In this document: positions 12,501 through 27,500 of the stretch, piece by piece
Layout of the letters: every line of letters begins with the position of its first letter
Numbering within the stretch: position 1 is the first letter of the stretch
From: Gordionus sp. m RMFG-2023
Lineage: Eukaryota; Nematomorpha; Gordioida; Chordodea; Parachordodidae
NCBI RefSeq assembly: GCF_954871325.1
Contig: NC_088775.1
Location: 48,027,561-48,091,560, forward strand
Length of the DNA stretch: 64,000 nt
Reading direction: 5' to 3'
Made by a program: the position numbers and the translations under genes
Notes under the pieces: generated by a model
The model's database searches: none
The model's input: only the letters and a program-made list of their open reading frames with translations
Told to the model about the DNA's origin: nothing

Positions 12501-15500
12501 GTCTAAATAAAATTTTTTAAATCTATACATTACCATGCTTTGTATATTTAACTATATAAATAAAATAAAATAAAAAACTAATTTTTTATACCAAATTTAT
12601 GTCTAGTTTTTTAATTATGATTTAAATATAAAATATTTTTTTTATCAATTCAAAAATTCTTAAATCTGAGTTGAACCCGGAACCAACCCCGAGTTCAAAA
12701 ATATTTCCCTGAACCGAACCCACCTATTTTTTTTGTAACTTAAAACCGAACCCGAACCGAAATCCCTGCAAAAAATTAATATATATTAAATATAATTGAA
12801 AAATGTGTCTTTTGCATTTTTTTAGTCATGACGAGAGTTTCGTGATCTCAAACAAGGCCCTTCTCAAAAGCATTTTGGTTTTACCGGAATCAAAAGATTT
12901 TGAATTATCCGGTATTTTCTTAAAGAGAATTTCTAGTCAAAATTTTATAGATCTATTCAAGCGCATCCTTAAATGTATGCAATATTCTGGCACGGCCCCA
13001 AACTCAACCTAGAGTGGGCTATAAGATATCATCGTTTTTACGGGCCGGATATAAAAATATAATGCAACACAAGCCATGTATAAAACCCAGATGTGGCCAG
13101 ATTAATAAAAATATTTAAATTGTATGATTGACCATTAGAAAATCAGTCCTGGTCATGAAATGTTTATAAAAATCAAGTTCGAGTTTAAACCCTGAAAACA
13201 TTGATGGGGTTAATACAGACCCGAGTTTATTAAAAAACGTTATTACTTAAAATCATGGAAAGTCAGGATTTTTCAGTAGTTTATGGTTAAACAATTTGCA
13301 TTCAAAATTTATTTTAACTTTGATGACTGCTTTTGGAGATATCAATAAATTTTTATCAATTTTATTATCGAATTTTTTTAAGTTATAATTTCAATATGAA
13401 TAGAAATTTTGTGTTTGAAATCTAATAAATTTATTAATATTAATAAAAAAATAAAGATTAGTAAATTTTTAATGTTAAATGATTTTTTAACATAAAATAA
13501 TTTTAAATTTTATTGACAAACTCAATTATATAATAGTAGATAAAGTTTTAAAATATTAATCATAATAGATAGATATAGGTAGACCTGTGCGCCGACGACC
13601 TTATCGGAGGCGGCGTTTCTTTATTTAAAACGATCGGTTGGCGGCAGCTAGTGTTTGCAACGGTCCGGTCCCGTCCGGTCCCTTTTTTCTAAAATAAGAC
13701 CGGACCGATGGACCGTTAAGTCAAATGAGGCCGGACCGTGGGACCATCGGTCCGGTCCCATCAATTTTTTTATCAAGCCACAAAAGTTTATTTAGCATTA
13801 AATTTATTTCAATATTTTTAATTATATCAAAATCATTTTTATTATATTATACACAATACATGCCTAATATTACAAAAGAATATTAATACAAATTTATTGA
13901 ATACAATTTAAATCAATTTGATTTACATAATTAATTAGTTTTATATGTATATATATATTGCGATAGATATTTGATTATAAATAAATTATATACAAATAAA
14001 TATTTTAATTATCTTCTAAAAAATCTAAAATTATTCTATTTTTAATCCAAGATTCAAGTGTCATCATAGATTGAACCATCTTCGGATTCATTCTATTTCG
14101 TTTTTTTGTTATTTTATCACTAGCTTTGGAAAATATCCGTTCACATGCTACAGATGTAGCCTGTTGTGGGAGATAGTCCATAGCTATTTTGGCTAGAATT
14201 GGAAATCGATATTGATTCCCTTCCCACCAATCTAGTATGTTAGAATTAATCGGATATAAAATATCAGATAAATAGCTTTGGATTTCATTATCATCTTTCT
14301 CCTGATGTCCCAGTTCCCATGAGCCTATCCCTGGCTATTCTCTCCCTCAAAGATATTTCCTTAAATAATAATGATCAATAAAATAAATAAATATTTTTAT
14401 ATACTTTGTTTGACTTTATGCCACTTGATAAAGTGCTTGCATATTTTTCAAATATTTCTTTAAATTGAATAAAATTTTCATGAGTATTTAATAAATTAAA
14501 CATGTGAACCTAAATAAAAAGAAATTTTGTAATATACTATAAATAATTAGGAATAACTTTTTTAATTCTGGGGTCTAATAGACTCCCAATATAGGACTCC
14601 ATACTTAAAATTGTATGAATATAGTGATTAGTTTTTTTTGTGACTTTCAATGTAAAAGGTGCATCAATAAAAGAGGGGAAAGAATTAGAAGTAAAAATAT
14701 TTTCAATATGTATTTGTATATTTTCCATTAGCATAAGACGTATGCCTAAATAAGAGAAAAACTATTTAAAAAATTAAATAAATATTCAACCAATGGTTGG
14801 ATAGGAGGATCCAGACAAACCCAAGGTGGTTTCATAGAATGGCTTTAATAAAGGAATTAGTTCCTCTATTTTATTTTTGTCACCATTAGTCAAGGCAATG
14901 TTACCAAATGTTTCATATTTAAAATAACAAAAAGTTTTTATTGTCTCAAAATTCTAATAATAAAAAATATATAATCCTATTAAAAATATAGATAGATAAT
15001 TTACTGATAAAACCTTCTCCAACATCAAATATGTTGAATTCCAGCGGCTTTCAACATCAATTGGAATTTTTTGTCCATTATCTTTAAGTAATATTCTATA
15101 TTTTTGAAGTAATAAAGGACTTTGAGATATGTTTGTTGTAATTGATCTTACTTTCACAATAACTTCATCTATATTTTTCAGAATATCCTGGCAAATGATG
15201 TTTATCACATGTGCCATACAGCCATATGATGCAAATGGGTTAGGAATCATGTAAGTTTTCAATACTGAGTTTAAAGCTTATTTGCAGCATTATCAGTTGT
15301 TAAACTGATAATTTTTTCTTTTAAATTGTATTCAATAATTAATTCAGTAAGGCATTTATATATATTTTCAGCTTTGTGAGGATACGGCACATAATTAATA
15401 TCCAAAATTATTTCTTTCATTTTCCATGTTTCATCTATATAATGGCCACTTATAGATACATATGGAAGCTTTTGAACAGACGTCCATAAATCTGTTGTTA

Positions 15501-18500
15501 TAGCCAGTTTTCCTGGCAATTTAGCTAGCATGGATATAACTTGACTCTTTTTATTTAAGTAATTGTTTAGAATATTTTTTTTAAAAGTATTATAAGTGAA
15601 CATTTTAATATTTGGATTTATGTAACCAATCATTTCCAAAAATTTATTATCATTTATAGGGCATGTAGGGGGATAGAGGACGTTATAATAATTTCAGCAA
15701 TGTATTTATTGATTTTTTTATTTTGCTTAGTTATAATTTTACTATTATACATATAATCTGTAGATAAATTTATTTCTTTCTGAACTAATATTTTTTCCTG
15801 TGTAACATTCTTATGCTTAAGAAACAAATGTCGTCTCAAAGTAGCTAAAATATGATAAAATTAGTATGTTTATTTGATTAAGTTTTTATTCATTATATGC
15901 ATATTTTACTTGTGCTTGAAGAATTTGAAAGTTTGTAGACATATTTGACATGTTTTCCCAGCTTTATCTTTTTTGAAAAATTTATAAAGATCTTTCACAT
16001 CCTGTAAAGAATTTGCTAAATTTTTTCCCAATGATGAGTGTTGGTTGTGGTTCATCAATAGTTATTATTTCATGTTCATCCATTTAATTTATAAGTAAAA
16101 TACTAACTAAATATTGAAACGGAAGAATATAAAAAGTAAAAGGTGAATGAGATATTATAAAGTGTTAGGCATTAAATAATCATGTATTATGTGTTCATGT
16201 ACATGGCACATTAACTAAAAAACGATTAATAGTATAGTAAACTTTTATCTTTTTTAATCGGTCGGATCGGACCGGACCATAGGACCGTGTTATGGGACCG
16301 GACCTTCCCATGGGACCCAAGAGCATGATGGGACCGACTTGGATCGGACCGGACTGTCGGTCCGACCGGACCATTGCAAATACTAGCGACAGCGAATCGA
16401 TTTAGAGGCCGCCTCGAAAATCGAAGGCGCTAATATTTTTCTAACTTAAATTTTTTAAATAAATTATAAATTATTGGAAACACTTTTATAATAAAATTTA
16501 AGCTTTATTATGTAAATTTATAATTAAATTACAATTATACGGTTTTATTAAGTTATAATTATTATGTATATATATATATATTATTTTATTTAGATTTATC
16601 GGACATAATGATGATCTTTTAGAGTTCAGAGCGAGCTCGCTATGGCAAATATACGCTTGCTTTGATGTTTTTTTCAAAATATCAACAAAAATATCAATTA
16701 GTGAAAGCTAAATGTAATATCTGCGCCTAAAAATAAAACCAAAATCATAAATGGAGCGATTTCATCCTATATTATAATATGCTCTGCAAAATGGTGATAT
16801 TAATTATACTTGCAAATATTACATAATTCATTAGATAATCTACTGCTGCAATAATATATATAATATTTAAGGTAAAAAAATATACTTGCAAAAAGTATTC
16901 GTCAAAGTTTTAAATATTTTTGAAAATATTTAGTAGGTATTTAGTATTTATATTTAAGAGACATTTTTTTAAAAAGGTATTTGTATTTAAATTTCCAAAC
17001 TCTGCCCGGGACGAAGTCTAAAAATTCTACCTATGTAGGTCCCAGAAAATTATTATACTGTGTTTCATCACCATAAGGTGCAAATAGTGCGTTATTTCAA
17101 TAGATATGAGTTTTTAAAATATCAATATCCTAACAATTTATAGCATTTTATACATGTTTTCTATCGAATTTACTATGTATCCTCTCTAAGATAATAATTA
17201 GTTTAAAAAGTGTACAAATTTGTTTTAAAAAAAGATGGGTATAACAAGGAAAATAAATTACTGCGATATTTTGCCCCAAAGAGTTTTGAAATTCAAGGAC
17301 AACTTTTTCTAATTTGAGCTTGTAAAGGTTATCCTGCTGTGATTGGGCATAAACTTCATCGAATCCATTAATCGATTTATGGTCCTTGAGTTCCTTGTTG
17401 TTTCTAAACAGTGAAATCTCTTCCTCCAATTCTCTGACCTTATATATGGAAAGTAGACAATGAATATAGATAGATGGTAAAAATAAAAGAGTGTTTAAAT
17501 GATTTAAGCCTGTTATGGTCCATGAAAATAAGAAGGCAAAGGCTAATAAGCAAAACCATAAAAACGCTTAAAGCTATTTAGCTAACTAATAAAAAACGTA
17601 GAATATTGTAGCCTATTTTTTTTAATCGGCGGAAGCCAAGCTAATTGTTGTATATTTAAATAGCTCTAAGTAAACCGATTTAGTATGTAAATAACTCAAA
17701 CATTCACCGTTTTCAAAAATACCTCATTTTACTATATTTTTATTTTGTATATAGTTTTTAATTTTTTTTGATATAATAAACTTGGTTTATTATTGGGATC
17801 TAAGAACAAGGAAAAAATTGAATCTTTTTCAAATACTTAATATGAAAATATTGTCTACTAAAGTATATTTCCTCTAGCTGATCAGTATTAAAAATGCTGA
17901 AATGATATGAGATGATCTTACCAAAAAAATGAAAAGAACGTATGAAAAGGTTTGCATAGAGTTGTATTTTATTTTTTGAATAATTCGTAAAGGAAAAAAA
18001 CACAATAAAAAATGAAATATTTCAATGCTTCAAAATAATGTCCTTTCTAGCTCTACCTATAGGAGTTCGGAATTAAATAGCATTATGTCAAACTTAACAT
18101 CAATCTGCATTTAGGGTGATGAGAGAATTTATTAAAGATATTAATAAATACCTTGATGTTTTGAAGGATTTTTAGAAATTTATAAATATTTCATATGGTA
18201 TGATGTGTTTGTGCATTTTAAGATTTACAGGCAAGTCTAATTTTAAAATATTTAAATATTATAATGATAAAAGTCAACGAGCCTTTCTCACTCAATGGAA
18301 TATCCCATATGTATTAAAAAATGAATGGAAAATGAGTTTTAGAATTGTTAATAATAAGATAATAAATCAAATAAGAAACGTATTATTTAAATATTCTTTT
18401 ATTCCAAATCTAATGGAATAAGTCTGGTATGCTATATTAGCGTAGATGGAGGCGTTACTTGATAGTGATGGCGTATGCTTCAAAGAATTTTAGAGATGTC

Positions 18501-21500
18501 TCCAATTATAAATAAAAATGTCTTTCATGCTTTGAAGGGAAAGGTTTATGCAAGCTGTGTGAGAAGTTGTATGATTTACGGCAGAGCGACATGGACAATT
18601 AAGGCGACTCAAGAAGTCAAATTAGAAAAAACGGAGATGAGAATTATCTAATGGATATGATGCGAAATATCTTAATGAGAAGGAAAAACAAGGAACTGAG
18701 ATAGAGGAATGGGATAAAAGCAATAGGTGATATCTAAATAATAAATAAACTGAGATGGTTCGGATATGTTAAATAAAAGGCAAAAGATGTTTGTTTGAAT
18801 AGTTGCAGTTGGCTGAAAGCTGGGGGAACAAGACCTAGAGAGCGACCAAAGATATGATAGATGAAAGTGCGATATGACATGAAAAAGTTAGGTTTGATCC
18901 GAGGCCATTCCCACGACACAAATGAAGGCAATTAGAAAGAAAATAGTGTACCGAGGTAAACCTATAAAAGGGCCACTAAACGACGAATAAGAATTAGATA
19001 ATGTATTTGATTATAAAATGCAATATAATATTTAACTCCAAAAAACATCCCAAATTTTTTTGACTTGATTTTTGCAGATGTGAATAGAGTCCCTAATTAT
19101 AACAAGCCCTTTTCCTATTATTTTTTGTAAATAATAGTTTAATCGCAGTATATATTAGAATATACCCCAGCCTATATATAAATATTGAGAATTTAAATAA
19201 TCATGTAAATGATATTATATTTTTTATTATTAAGCTAATCAAAAGAAGTTTAATTTAAAAACTCTGTTTCTAAGTCTGGATAACTCCTCTTGGTAGGGGT
19301 CAATGTTGATGACAGGTTTGTTCTTGATTTTTTTTGCCCTATCTGCGTATCTTAGAGTATTCAAGGTTTCTTCAACGTTAAAAAGGCTAGGACTAACGCA
19401 AGCTATCATAACAGTGTGACTATTTCCACCTAAAGAATCTTCATTGAAAACGAGATTTTAGATTACTTTTATATTTGTATTTCCAACACCTCCCAAAATA
19501 TTCATTTATAAATGTTATTCTATGAATATACCCTGAAGAATTCTGGTCAATTTTGAATCCCTATAAGGAACGAAACCATTTTCCCCTTTCTTCTTGGAAT
19601 CTTCGGAGAGTGCATTAATTACGTTTCCAAGTGCTAGGAGTCCCCTGTTTATATTGACTCCTATAATTCGGTTAATGATTAATTGATTAGCAATGTTAAA
19701 AACTTGATCATATATAAAAAAATTTCCAAATATTTACATGAAATTTATTAAGGTTTGAAAATAATAACCCAAAATTTTTAATTGAAAAAGTTTAAAAAAA
19801 AATGAAGGATAAAAAAATAACACTTTCTACGAAAAACAAAATATAGTTGGGGTCACTGAGTTCTCAAGAAAGTCATAATTATATTTTAAAGTTTCTAATA
19901 TATTTTTCAAAATAAAATCTCTAGGTTAGTTTGAAAATGTCTATTATTTTTTTTTTTAAAAATTGAATGTTAACAATTGGGGTTAAGATATAGTTATTTA
20001 GTTTATTATATTTTATCTTCCTCGATTAGGCTGTTATTAATAGATTCGTAATTTTGAAGAAAAGATGAGGTACTTATATCCATATGTTTGTTTCTCGATC
20101 TAAATGTTCGGTTGTATGCAGAGTCGTTATTCGCTCCTTTTAAAAGTAGCGCGCTACCGCTATCGCTATTTATCAAAAAAATTAGCACGCTACCGCTATT
20201 TGTCAAAAAAAGTAGCGCGCTATTAGCCACTTTTTATAAAAAAAATAGAAACAAATTTGTTTTATTTTTTGCTTATAAGGTTATTGTATAGTAAATATAT
20301 AAAAATTAACATTAATAAATATTAAAATATAATTAGTTTTGATTATTAAAATAAATATTTATGGTAATTTGTTGCATTTTATAAGTTTTTACCTTGTGTT
20401 ATGTGTCCAACTATCTTCCGTGGTGCATATATACTTTAAAGTTATCTGCTATTTTATTTATGACATTGGCTGAACTGTATAAATGATAAAATCAACAATA
20501 ACTATTAGCCAATTTCTGAGAAATATTGGCATTTGTATTATTAATTAATTTGGTTTGAATTGAATTAGTCTTTTTGGATGTAGAGTCGCCTATACCAAAA
20601 TTATTTAGATGTTTCTACATTTCCTTAAAACTATTGGCATGAACAGTCTTGTATAATAAATACTATTAGAATGTAAAAAATGACAATTTATCATTAGGTG
20701 TTTCTTGAGGTTATAACTGGATAGATTTGAGTAAATATTTTTTTTAGATTTTAAACAAATAAACTTGAAGCCAGTTTTGGTTTTTATATTTATTTTAAAA
20801 ATTTCAAATCAAGAGAATGGGAAATTTGTATTATAGCTATTAAGAACATTTTCTTCCCTGTTATCTTCCATTTTATTAATATCATTGTCTGAATCACTTT
20901 CAACGAATTGGATATCCATAGGCGATGACATTTTAAATTATTAACACGTAATTTAGGTTTATAATAAAAATGAAAATATAAATTAAAAATTGAAAATATA
21001 TTTTAATATCAAAATAAATTAATAAATCATAAAAATTATAATTAATTATGATTTTATATTTAAATTTTCATGTTTATACTTACCTTCATTATATTTTTTG
21101 AAAGTAGCTAAGTAGCTTCAAAAAAAGTGCGCTAAAAAATTAAATAATTACAAAAAAAGTAGTTGCTATTAGCTATAGCTACCAAAAAAGATAGCTCGCT
21201 AAGAGTTGGGCAGGTCCTCCAAAAAAAGAATCTAGGATACAGATTCTTTGTTAAAATGAATCTTAGATACAGATACCAGTATCTTTTTTAAAATATCAAA
21301 AGGATACAAGATAGAAGATACTTGTATCTTTTACCTAATTAGATCATTACAAGATATTTTAAATTATCACTATCAATTAATAGTTTATAAATTACAGTTT
21401 TTATTATTTATTTGTGAAGAACATAAAATACGCATATAACATGAATGAATATTTACAATAATTAATAAAATATTTAATGATGAGTTAATTATAATAATCA

Positions 21501-24500
21501 GGCCATTTAATATTACTAATAAATACCCCATTATTACATAAGATAGGGAAGGGAGACTGGTATTTTTAATGGGAGTTGAAATATTAATTTGCAAAAGAGT
21601 ATTTAAATTATATTCATTATTTTATAAGATAATCAAATTTTTCAAATAATTTATCATTAGATTGCTTTTTTGGCCTACTTAACATCGTGCCAAAACTAAA
21701 TTATCTTTCAATGAGCTGAATTATATTTATAAAAAATTTCCTTAATGAAAGGATAATTTAAGCATTTATAATGTATTTCGACTTTCTTTAATATAATTTA
21801 AAACCTCAAGTTCAATGTTATTTGTATTATTGAACTCAGAAAAATTTATTTCACTGAGAGAAAAATAATCAGCATTTTTTTAATAATAAGTTAAATCTAT
21901 CGGTGTTATAGTTTGAACTTGTATATACTCTGGTTCTAAATTTAGGGCTTCTCTTATTAATATATTTTGAAAATATTTGCTTTTATCATCTGACTCAATC
22001 CATTAAAATATGGATGTGATATTGATATCAAAAAAGCCTCATTATATTCAAATCATAGGAAAATATTTTCTTAAAATCTATTGCCCATGCCACCTTAGGC
22101 AACTTTTAATAAAGGTAGCAATATTATAAACTTGAATATTTAAGATAACCTATGCCCCTTTTAACCACACATAAATAATATACTTTAATATGTTTAACAA
22201 AATTTGTGTTTAACCATTTATCTTTTTTTGTTTATACAAATTTTACATCTAGCTACGTTGTCTTTTTTAACTTTTATTTTTAAAAAATTTCCATATAGAA
22301 TTTTAAGATTTGGATTTGATTAGCGGGAACTTATTTCCATAATTTAAATTTTACTACCATGATTGTTAATCATTCTATAAATTAAAAAAATGTTACATAA
22401 AATTGCAACGATATTCATCGAGTTACATTTATAAATAAAATATAATCTTTATCTCGTTTTGATATTGTTATTTTTTTTAGCTATCTACCTTAATATGAGT
22501 TGTAAATTCTCCAACTAATTTTGATTGTCATTATATTTAAAATATGATGGAAAAAAAATAAGGAAATTAATACAAGATTCTCGAAGAAATATGATATATA
22601 CTTTGATATGTAATATTTTAAACATGAATATTAAAAAGAATCTGTAGTAATTTTTGTCAAGAAAATGAAAATGATACAAGATTCTTTTCAGAATAAAGGA
22701 TCTTAGATAACTAGTATCTTAATAAAAATGTCAAAAAGATACTGAGTAAAGGATCTTGTATCTTAGATACAAGTATTCGCGGTACTGCCCAACTCTGGCT
22801 ACAAGTAGCTTGCTACTTTAACAACTCTGGTTGTATGAAGCTAGATATCAATTCATCAAGGCAAAAATAATTGATTCAACGAGATTTTGCTGGCAGTTAG
22901 GAAAATGCCCAGTTAAAATTGGCTAATTTTATTTTTAAAATGTTTTATATCTGTAATTTTAACAAACTATTAAGCGCGAATGTTTATTAAATTAATTTTA
23001 TATAATAACTTTAGTGCGAACAATCGCCAATGCTATTCAGCAAAGACCGACCACAAAGAGAATTTTTTCAAACAAAACTCTTACTAAGAACTCTTTAGAG
23101 CGACACCTATATCATGAATATATAATCTCGAAAATTTTATTATGAAGGCGAGACTTAAATCACAGAGAATATATTAACGCGAAGTCAATAAAAGTAAAAA
23201 AGCTTAAAATATATAGTATACTTAGAAAAAAATATATCTTGTTTCATATATTTATCTGAGAGATTTATCTTTTAAATTGAATCAGTTTTTTGGCAAGTCA
23301 TTTTTATATCTGAGCATCAAGAAATAATTTAGGAGATTCAATATTTTTTTTATCGTTTGAGGATTTTTTTAGCATTTAAGTTTAAATTCTGGGCGATTAG
23401 GTCATTTTTAAATTATGAGACTCGATAAATCTGGTGATAATTTTGATACTTATATAATTTAGAAGCGATAGCATAAAAAGTAGTCAGGTGGATTTTTGAT
23501 ATTTTGGAAAGAAAATGTGACACCAAAATAAATGGTTATGATGAAAATGAAACGATTACAAATAGATTATTTATATAATGTTCAGATAAAAATTTATAAT
23601 GATAACTATTTTATCAAATGGGATTTGGGAAAATGAAGAGTAAATTCAAATTAAACGAATCTTTTAATTTTTTAGCTGGTTAACAATTTGATATTATATT
23701 TTTTAATATATTTCTAAAAACTCTTGGATAAAATTTCATAATTTAAAAAAAAAGAGGTTCTAAAAATTTGTAAAATTCTAAAAATAAATATTTTTAAAAG
23801 AAAAAAAAATGATGAAGGTATTCTTATAATTCTTCCAGTCATAAGCGTTTAAAATTATTTCCCATAAATATCTAAAAGTTTCGGAAAATGTTTAAAGGCA
23901 ATCAAAATTTATTTAATAATTCCTTTAATTACTTGAAACCTCGAAACTTTGAGGGGTGATTTTAAAAAATAAATTTGAGATTTAGTTTTATTTAAAACAG
24001 AGACCTGCTGGTCAAGGTTGTCACCATTTCTCTATCTTTGTACCAAATTTAATAAAAAATATATTTTACTTAAGAAAATATCGATTTTACGAAAATTTTG
24101 ATTTTTTAAAATAAAACTCAATATTATTTCTTATACTATTTTTTTTTTATTTTTTTTTAAACCATTAAAGTTCATTTTTTTCAAATTATTTACTAAAATA
24201 TAAAATATCAATTTTATTCGGAATTCATTTAAAAACATCCTACTAGAGGTAAATTACCTTTTAATATTTATTTTTTTAGACCATCATTTATTTTTTAATA
24301 AACAGATTTATACTAATTCTAAATTACTAAATGAAATTGATACCTTTTAATATTTAAAAAAGGAAATCAGGCCGTATTAATTTTTTTTACAAAACCCGGC
24401 AGAGGCTGATTTAAGAAAAGCAGATTTATACTCATTCTAATACATTAAATTGATAATCACCTTAATATTTAAAACAGGAAACCCAGCCGTGTTAAAATTT

Positions 24501-27500
24501 TATTTACGAGGCTGATTTAAGAAATTAAATCGTATAATGGAGCGTTTTATTAATTCATTACTTTTATTTTCAAATTCTGTATAATATGTTTATAAAATAC
24601 AGCCAAAACTTTTTAAAATACCAGATCTAAAAATTTCGGACTGGCCCTAATAATAAATTTTTTTATGAAATCCGGCCAAGGCCGATATAAGAAAATAATT
24701 ATATAATTAGGGCTGTGCCGTTATTAAATATCGAATCGGATAGGCACCGATATTTAGCTTTTTCAAAAAATATAGGATAGGGCTGATACCTTTAAAAACT
24801 GATCCTATCGTTTTGCTTTTTTGCTATTTTATGTTATAAGTATTTATATAGTTTATTTTAATTATAATATTTCAAAAGATTTTTATTTATAAAAATTGAA
24901 AGATTCTAAAAAAAATTTTATTTATTTTTAAAACAATTAAAATGCACAACACCCTCTAAATTTTATTTATTTAAATTGAAAATCAAAGAGAAACTAGTAA
25001 CAAATAAAATAATTGAAATAGAGAGTAATGTAGATGGCCTGCCACACTTGAAAGAAATCAAGTAACATTTAAAAGAATCTTTATATCTAGACGGTATAAT
25101 AACATTTTAGTATTGCTTAGTTGGGTTATGATTGACTAATTTGTTTGAGTGGTATATGAATATTTTTAAAACCCAACAAAAGGTTGGGTTTGTATGAAAC
25201 CCACTATTTTAAAAATGCTAATTTTATGTCTGTGTTTATTTAGATAACTTATTAACAAGATATAATATCTCCTGTGGATCCACTTGACTATTAGAGAATT
25301 AATGCTGAAAAGTATCCAATTTAGTCAAAACTTGCATGTAAATTTTTGGCGTCTCCTATAAAGTCCCATCTGAGTCTATCTTCAGTACGGCAGGAGATAT
25401 AGATAGTCCACATACTAGAAGCTGATTGCCAAATAATCTAGAGGCTCTCATATAAAAAATCTAATATATTACATTTCATACCAACATATACACTACCAGC
25501 CATAAATTATTGCCCACCCTGCATTTTCTTAGCATTTTTCTTAAAATAAGATAAATAACACACAATATGAGGTTTATCAAATTTATTTATAAGTTTACAT
25601 ATTATTGTATAAAATTAGAAAAAATAAAAGATATAGCAATTAATTAAGATCAAATTTTGGTCTCATCAATATAACCACCTTTATTCTTAATAATTGCTGC
25701 ACAAATTTTTGGTAATCTTTCGATTAGATTTTTTAAATATTCGGAAGTAATAATTGTTTAATTCTCTCTGTAATACTTCCCAAAGGTGCGAATGTGAGGT
25801 TAGAGGGCTTTTTCGCGCTTGTCGATCAAGGTGATCCATAAAAGTTCGATTGGATTGAAATCGGGACACTGGGATGGCCAAGTCATCAACTCGAGAATAC
25901 CGTGTTGTAGATTTTGTAAATAATCTTTGCATAGCCTGGATGTATGCTTTGGGTCATTATCTTGTTGAAATAAAAAGTTATTCACAATGGTCCTCAAGGA
26001 TTTGCCGGTATCCCACCTTGTTAAGGATTCCTTTAATTTTGACTCGCCGATTGCCCCGGCACCAAAGCACCCCCACACCATAACAGACCCTCCCCCGAAT
26101 TTGACTGTAGATATTATGGAGTGATCGCTCATTCGCTCTCCAGCTGAGCCGCGGATATATTGCCTTCTTTTAGAACCGAAGATTTCGAATTTTGACTCAT
26201 CACTTCATAAGACGTGGTACCAGTTGACAGATGTCCAAAATTGATGTTTTCGTGCCCAATCTAATCGCTTGAGTTTATTTTTTTTGCTCAATAATGGCCT
26301 TTTGACCGCTATCCTATCATAAAGTTCAAAGCTCCTAAGGCGCCTTTTCACAGTTGTGACACTTATCGGGTTTTCCAGAGTCAGATTAATTTCAGCAGCT
26401 ATCTCTGAGGCGATAAGGCGTCGATTGCGTTTACTGATCCTTGCTATATATCTATCATCGCTTAAAGTCGTTTTGCGGGGTCTTCCAGGCCTCTTTAGAT
26501 TCGATATTATATTATTGTTGCGTTAAGTATACAATCGACTGTTCGTCGAGCTAGGGTTAATTCTCTGGCAATTCGGCGATTACTTTTACCACTTATGTGT
26601 AAATTAATTATTTTGCATTTAGTTGGAATAGAAATTTCATTTTTTTAAATCATTTTGGTCGAATGTTCTTTAAAATTTATAAAGACTAAAAGTTTATTTA
26701 AACAATGATTTAAAACAACAAAAAAAATCTAGGAATTTTTTTTTAAAATAATTAAAAATGGGTATTAATAAGCAGATTAGAATGTGATTAGATTAATGAC
26801 TTTCTTCCAAAAAACAATGGGCAACTTAAAATTGTTGCTGAAAAAAACTAATGAACCCTATTTTACCAAATTGGTCATTTTTGACATGTTGTTTCAAAGG
26901 CTAAAATTTCATAGAAAAATTTATAGAAATTCCGAGTTTTTTATTTCTAAGTATGTCTAGACATCTTAAATTAATTAATCAATTCGCTTTTACCCAAATA
27001 AGTTAAGTTTTAAGTTATTAATTTTTTTATGTAAAAATGCAGGGTGGGCAGTCATTTAGGGCCGGTAGTGTATATATTATTCAAAATAAAATGGATACAT
27101 TATTAATATATATATTTTATTATCTATTATAATATTTTTTTCTAAATTATAGTCAAAAAATATTAAAATTAAATTAAATGCATAATTAGATTTTTTGCAT
27201 AGAAAATATGGATTTTTTATTTACATTTGGATCAAAGGAAGGTGGTAAAAAATCAATATAAATATCGAGTCTGTATCAGATCGGTTTTGAACCAATATCG
27301 AAAATATCGAAACAGATAGGTGAAAAATATGTATATCGGTACAGCCCTATATATAATGGAACGTTTTATTTATTCAATACTTTTATTTTCAAATTCTCTA
27401 TAATACGCTTATAATATAAATTTTATTATTTGTATGATTTGATATATATTTTAAATTCAATTATTTTTTAAATACGCTTATAAAATAAATTTTAATTTAT

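Larger units (their letters stand above)
13589..16430. mobile_element. Short palindromic element split by a hAT insertion
   Basis: Left part 13,589-13,648 (GCGCCGACGACC, then GGAGGCGGC, then AACGATCGG). Right part 16,394-16,430 is its rough inverse (CGAATCGAT, then GGCCGCCTC, ending AAGGCGC). Together they form a palindromic GC-rich element of about 100 bp. A hAT element sits in its middle. Confidence 0.5.
20119..22829 (-). mobile_element. Outer hAT transposon with exact 8-bp duplication
   Basis: Left end CAGAGTCGTTA, right end TAACAACTCTG. The exact flanking duplication GTTGTATG occurs at 20,111-20,118 and 22,830-22,837. Both ends carry repeated AGTAGCGCGCTAC/AGCTACTT motifs (20,140-20,240; 21,100-21,200; 22,800-22,820). 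A minus-strand coding relic starts [17 protein letters not shown] at 20,932 and runs toward 20,400 with stops; it is the likely N-terminal part of this element's transposase. A second hAT element (21,201-22,797) interrupts it near its right end. Confidence 0.85.
24708..27349. mobile_element. Non-autonomous hAT element, copy 2, with Tc1 inside
   Basis: Ends TAGGGCTGTGCCG and CGGTACAGCCCTA. An exact 8-bp duplication TATATAAT lies at 24,700-24,707 and 27,350-27,357. It is the same family as 8,514-9,261. Without the Tc1-like insertion at 25,491-27,070 it would be about 1,060 bp. Order of events: tandem unit, then hAT, then Tc1. Confidence 0.88.

Noticed and set aside
12803-13012. 69-codon plus-strand ORF
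   Set aside because: Not related to any motif I know, no splice or start context, and surrounded by repeat-like sequence.
23410-23600. Copia-like gag start ([13 protein letters not shown])
   Set aside because: Only about a dozen residues match in one frame and the rest needs several shifts; no polymerase or LTR nearby.
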